A DNA stretch of 9,428 bases, taken from assembly GCA_023458355.1 (NCBI GenBank), contig JAEWZS010000157.1, positions 1 to 9,428 on the forward strand, given 5' to 3'. Source of the stretch: Bacillota bacterium (GTDB lineage Bacteria; Bacillota; Clostridia; Christensenellales; CAG-138). Below, in pieces: positions 7,022-9,428 of this stretch; the stretch's first letter is position 1, and every line of letters starts with the position of its first letter. The position numbers and the translations under genes were made by a program. The notes beneath the pieces were generated by a model that saw nothing but the letters and a program-made list of their open reading frames with translations, was not told the DNA's origin and did no database searches.

Positions 7022-7104
7022 CTTCCGGCTTTGACGACATGCGCACTTCCGGCGATGGCGGAGCCCGTTGGGCCAAGGCCTACAGCCTTGCGTGCGAAAG
7101 CGCC

Positions 7105-8106
7105 TTAGCGCGTCGTATCTACCGTTATCTCCCCGCTGATAATCTTCTGCTTAAGGGCTTCCACCTCGGCCTTAAGCTCAGCGGATATCTGCTGCGTGGA
7201 GCCTTCCTCGCCGTAACCGACGTCGATTAAGCCTGATTCCATACCCGCTACCCATGTGGTGCCGCCCTTCCATGTATCTTCATTGATAAAAGCAGCCACG
7301 GTATCATAAATGGAATCGCCTACTTTTTTAATCATGGAGCAAACGATTACGTCGGGATTGATGTATTTCTGGTCGGAATCCACGCCGATGGCATACTTGC
7401 CCTGCTCGGCAGCTGCTTCAAACACGCCTTCGCCCGTCTTACCCGCGATCTGGAACACGATGTCGCACCCTTTCCCAAAGAGGGTGAGCGCGCACTCCTT
7501 GCCCTTGGCAGGATCTTCATAATCCTCTGCATAGTTTACTTCCACGATGCAAGCGGGATTTGCGTAAAGAGCCCCCTGCTTGTAGCCTGCGATAAAGTCG
7601 TTGATTGTAGCGCCGTCCGCACCGCCCACCGCGCCGACCTTGCCGGTTTGGGAAAGCTTGGCTGCAATGTAGCCCACAAGGAACGATCCTTCGTTTTGTG
7701 CGTATTTAATATTGTAGATGTTACTTACATTCTCTACGGCTTCATCCACGTAGATAAATTTGGTATCGGGGAGTTCCGGTGCAACGGCAATAAGGCCGTC
7801 GGCAAACTCCCAACCGACTGCAACCACAAAATCGCAGGTTTCTGCGGCGTTGATGAGCTGCTGTTGGTACATGGAAGCGTCTTGCTTGCACTCAATAACC
7901 TTTCCCTCGATATCGTAATCGGCAACAAGCCTGTCCAGGCCCGCCTTTGCTGAATCGTAGAACGAACGGTCGCCTAGGCCTCCCGCCACCACGACGGCAA
8001 CGCTTATCTTACCATCATCCTTAGGACCGGTGCTGCCGCCGGCGCATCCTGTTACCATGACGGCCACCATCACAAGCACGAGTACCATAGATAAAAGCTT
8101 CTTCAT
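7105..8106 (-). CDS. nupN: BMP-family substrate-binding lipoprotein (nucleoside type)
   Basis: Captures the solute outside the cell for the ATPase/permease complex encoded downstream. The ATG at 8106 gives 333 residues with a lipoprotein signal, MKKLLSMVLVLVMVAVMVTGC, Cys at residue 21. The frame is open upstream to a TTG at 8199, but that TTG lies in the -35 box of the promoter, and GGAGG 11 bases before 8106 fixes the later start. BMP landmarks include VVVAGGLGDRSFYDSAKAGL near the mature N-terminus, GGADGATINDFIAGYKQGA in the middle, QIAGKTGEGVFEAA and YAIGVDSDQ. These resemble PnrA/BmpA/YufN, which bind purine and other nucleosides; some BMP proteins bind other ligands, so the substrate is inferred. 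It has its own promoter and is separated from the ATPase gene by a 382-base hairpin-rich gap. Confidence 0.9.
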   Translation of the reverse strand: MKKLLSMVLVLVMVAVMVTGCAGGSTGPKDDGKISVAVVVAGGLGDRSFYDSAKAGLDRLVADYDIEGKVIECKQDASMYQQQLINAAETCDFVVAVGWEFADGLIAVAPELPDTKFIYVDEAVENVSNIYNIKYAQNEGSFLVGYIAAKLSQTGKVGAVGGADGATINDFIAGYKQGALYANPACIVEVNYAEDYEDPAKGKECALTLFGKGCDIVFQIAGKTGEGVFEAAAEQGKYAIGVDSDQKYINPDVIVCSMIKKVGDSIYDTVAAFINEDTWKGGTTWVAGMESGLIDVGYGEEGSTQQISAELKAEVEALKQKIISGEITVDTTR

Positions 8107-8139
8107 AAAAAACTTTTCCTCCAAAAAAATTTTTACACA

Positions 8140-8175
8140 ATAATGGTTGCTTTTTTGCTGTGCAATGACCATTAT
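8140..8175. promoter_or_regulatory. Spaced inverted repeat overlapping the BMP -10 box (candidate operator)
   Basis: ATAATGGT (8140-8147) and ACCATTAT (8168-8175) are perfect 8-base arms 20 bases apart. One arm covers the -10 box of the BMP promoter and the other falls about 17-24 bases into the transcript. Most of the upstream arm is not transcribed, so an RNA hairpin is unlikely and a repressor site is the simpler reading. Confidence 0.5.
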
Positions 8176-8199
8176 ACAAAGAAGAAACGCCTTTTTCAA
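8171..8199 (-). promoter_or_regulatory. Sigma-A promoter of the BMP gene
   Basis: On the minus strand TTGAAA (8199-8194), 17-base spacer, TATAAT (8176-8171). The predicted start near 8164 gives a leader of about 58 bases, too short for a purine riboswitch. It is divergent from the peptide permease promoter at 8246-8274. Confidence 0.8.
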
Positions 8200-8245
8200 T
8201 TGCCGCTTTCACGAATATATGGAAGCTCGTCCAAAACATCGATGA

Positions 8246-8274
8246 TTGACATATGCTTTCAGACGCTGTAATAT
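8246..8274 (+). promoter_or_regulatory. Candidate promoter of the peptide permease operon
   Basis: TTGACA (8246-8251), 17-base spacer, TAATAT (8269-8274) preceded by TG. The -35 is perfect and the -10 matches four of six. The leader would be about 89 bases. A weaker alternative, TTGTAT (8290-8295) with TATACA (8314-8319), overlaps the inverted repeat at 8291-8319. Confidence 0.55.
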
Positions 8275-8290
8275 ACAGATACCTTAAAAT

Positions 8291-8319
8291 TGTATACTCC
8301 AAAATAGTATTCGTATACA
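8291..8319. promoter_or_regulatory. Inverted repeat TGTATAC-N15-GTATACA in the permease leader
   Basis: Perfect 7-base arms at 8291-8297 and 8313-8319, just downstream of the predicted transcript start. The right arm extends to GTATACAC (8313-8320), identical to the motif at 1067-1074 upstream of the solute-binding protein promoter. Likely a protein-binding site; the regulator is unknown. Confidence 0.45.
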
Positions 8320-8369
8320 CATAATCAGTTCGGACCGCAGATTTGCCCGTAGGAAGGAGAACGAACTTC

Positions 8370-9281
8370 ATGTGGAAGTACATTCTAAAAAGAATAGGAC
8401 TTGCCATTGTGACGGTATTCATCATTATCACCATCACATTTTTTGCGATGAACGCAATTCCCGGAGGGCCGTTTGAAAAAGAAAAGGCACCCGATCCCGC
8501 CGTACGTGCGGCGTTGGAAGCGCGCTTCCATCTTGATAAGCCTGTAGGCGAGCAGTTCGTTTTATATATCAATGACATGCTTCATGGCGATTTCGGCATT
8601 TCGCTCAAATCCGGCCGCGACATCATGCAGACAATCAGCGAATCCTTTTCCGTTTCCGCGAAGCTTGGCGGAGCTGCCGCCGTAGTTGCACTGGTATTTG
8701 GGCTTATATTCGGCGCTATCGCTGCGCTTACGCGAAACAGCGTTTTTGACCGGCTCATCATCTTTTTTACTACGTTCTTCGTTTCGGTGCCAAACTTTGT
8801 TTTAGCAACGATTCTACTTTTGGTTTTCTGTTTGAATCTCGGCTGGTTCCCAGTGTTCTCTACTGAAAATCAGAATTACGTTTTGCCTATCGTTGCACTT
8901 TCGCTTTACCCCATGAGCTACATCACAAGGCTCACAAAGTCCAGCATGCTTGACGTGCTCGGACAAGACTATGTACGTACCGCACGCTCTAAAGGCCTTA
9001 CCGAAACCAAGGTCGTTTATAAGCACGCGCTTAAAAATGCACTTATCCCCGTTATCACCTACATGGGGCCGATGATCGCCTACATCCTCACCGGCAGCCT
9101 TGTTGTGGAAACGGTGTTTACCATCGGTGGTTTAGGCTCCAAGTTTGTAACAGGCATCACCAACCGCGATTACCCGATGATTATGGCTACCTCGTTTTTC
9201 CTTTCGGTGCTCATGGTTATCGCTACCCTCATAAGCGACCTTATCTATAAGGCCGTCGACCCGAGAATTACCTTTGAATAG
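8370..9281 (+). CDS. oppB: Oligopeptide/dipeptide ABC transporter permease (OppB/DppB type)
   Basis: Membrane subunit of a peptide-type importer; 303 residues. The ATG at 8370 follows AAGGAG (8354-8359); an in-frame TTG at 8343 lies before this site and is rejected. The N-terminus MWKYILKRIGLAIVTVF and the first membrane helix, then ARFHLDKPVGEQFVLYI and GDFGISLKSG, are the usual OppB/DppB opening. The cytoplasmic EAA loop is clear at about residues 210-228 (YVRTARSKGLTETKVVYKHAL), followed by NALIPVITYMGP, and VETVFTIGGLGSKFVTGITNRDYPMI and the DPRITFE end are family-typical. It is the first gene of a rightward operon, with the OppC-type gene starting 15 bases after its stop. Substrate cannot be assigned; peptides or nickel are the known ranges of the family. 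Confidence 0.93.
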   Translation: MWKYILKRIGLAIVTVFIIITITFFAMNAIPGGPFEKEKAPDPAVRAALEARFHLDKPVGEQFVLYINDMLHGDFGISLKSGRDIMQTISESFSVSAKLGGAAAVVALVFGLIFGAIAALTRNSVFDRLIIFFTTFFVSVPNFVLATILLLVFCLNLGWFPVFSTENQNYVLPIVALSLYPMSYITRLTKSSMLDVLGQDYVRTARSKGLTETKVVYKHALKNALIPVITYMGPMIAYILTGSLVVETVFTIGGLGSKFVTGITNRDYPMIMATSFFLSVLMVIATLISDLIYKAVDPRITFE

Positions 9282-9295
9282 GAGGCACAAAAAGT

Positions 9296-9428
9296 ATGAG
9301 CGATCTGGAACACAAAATCCCCAAGAAGCGCCTCCTGAGCCTTCATCTGGATCTATCCTCTTTTGCACCCGCAGATGAAGCCGAGAAGGAAATGCATGTG
9401 CAGATGCGCGAGCCGTCCACGTTTTTTA
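9296..9428 (+). CDS. oppC: Start of an OppC/DppC-type permease, runs off the right edge
   Basis: The ATG at 9296 follows GGAGGC (9281-9286) that abuts the stop codon of the preceding permease gene. Only 44 codons are present: a hydrophilic N-terminal tail (MSDLEHKIPKKRLLSLHLDL, then a charged segment ending MREPSTFF). No membrane segment has yet begun, so the protein itself is not diagnostic. The OppC call rests on position directly after an OppB-type gene and on the long cytoplasmic N-terminal tail typical of OppC proteins. It is probably translated from the same mRNA. Confidence 0.75.
   Translation, partial: MSDLEHKIPKKRLLSLHLDLSSFAPADEAEKEMHVQMREPSTFF

Larger units (their letters stand above)
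6836..7104. repeat. GC-rich hairpin cluster between BMP gene and ATPase
   Basis: This stretch has no supported gene. It changes sharply from the AT-rich leader at 6723-6830 to GC-rich sequence and contains several inverted repeats: a GGGC-type stem near 6884-6898, a 10-base-arm palindrome at 6928-6949, a tandem CAGGGGTT pair at 6953-6968, a 10-base-arm hairpin at 6995-7018, and AAGGC/GCCTT with a five-base loop near 7076-7090. The composition and repeat content suggest a dispersed intergenic repeat element together with termination or mRNA-processing structures downstream of the BMP gene. Confidence 0.5.

Noticed and set aside
7039..7230. Plus-strand open frame in the hairpin-rich gap
   Set aside because: It overlaps the 3' end of the BMP gene in antisense, has no ribosome binding site and covers repeat structure.
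8107..8199. N-terminal extension of the BMP protein to a TTG at 8199
   Set aside because: The TTG is part of the -35 box of a TTGAAA-N17-TATAAT promoter; the lipoprotein signal and the ribosome binding site fix the start at 8106.
8343..8369. N-terminal extension of the OppB-type permease to a TTG at 8343
   Set aside because: The ribosome binding site at 8354-8359 lies inside the extension and fits the ATG at 8370, which begins the usual OppB N-terminus.
8107..8369. Purine-type riboswitch upstream of the nucleoside-type transporter
   Set aside because: The predicted leader is only about 58 bases and I could not see the conserved three-way junction sequence elements.
8021..8578. Minus-strand open frame spanning the divergent promoter region
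   Set aside because: It crosses both promoters and overlaps the start regions of two well-supported genes, with no family resemblance.

Overview
The window looks like a chromosomal segment from a Gram-positive-type anaerobe, most likely a clostridial member of the Bacillota. The support is strong AGGAGG-type ribosome binding sites before almost every gene, TTGACA/TATAAT promoters with 17-base spacers, lipoprotein-type solute-binding proteins, and gene families typical of that group. The genus cannot be named from the sequence.

Layout. At 1-932 (minus) is the 5' part of a family-5 (oligopeptide-type) substrate-binding lipoprotein that runs off the left edge. The AT-rich gap at 933-1387 holds the promoter for this gene, a promoter for a small rightward gene and a spaced inverted repeat. 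The small gene (about 1388-1591, plus) is unrecognised and contains a 12-residue internal repeat. It is followed by nested inverted repeats and a full-consensus promoter driving a carbamate kinase (arcC, 1736-2674), which ends in a strong hairpin terminator. Converging on it from the right is a leftward block: BMP-family lipoprotein (7105-8106), ABC ATPase (5163-6722), two permeases (4112-5185 and 3192-4115) and a Nudix hydrolase (2729-3151). On the right, transcribed away from the BMP gene, an oligopeptide/dipeptide transporter operon begins with an OppB-type permease (8370-9281) and the first codons of an OppC-type permease (9296 to the edge).

How the genes fit together. The BMP lipoprotein, the two-domain ATPase and the two permeases form a complete transporter of the YufNOPQ/NupNOPQ and BmpA-NupABC kind, whose characterised members import purine and other nucleosides. 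A Nudix hydrolase is attached as the last gene. A free-standing carbamate kinase next door, without arcA or argF in view, suggests ATP formation from carbamoyl phosphate made by a ureido-compound or purine breakdown route rather than the classical arginine deiminase operon. This is inference from context. The two flanking peptide-transport loci may share regulation, since an identical 8-mer (GTATACAC) lies just upstream of the first and inside the leader of the second.

Non-coding structure is the least ordinary part of the window. A 382-base gap between the BMP gene and its ATPase holds a GC-rich cluster of hairpins, one of which has the same 9-base arms as the arcC terminator. A spaced 8-base inverted repeat overlaps the BMP promoter. 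A 7-base hairpin could mask the Nudix ribosome binding site. I found no tRNA, rRNA, CRISPR array, transposase or recognisable riboswitch. The genes are of ordinary families; I did not find a clearly new system.
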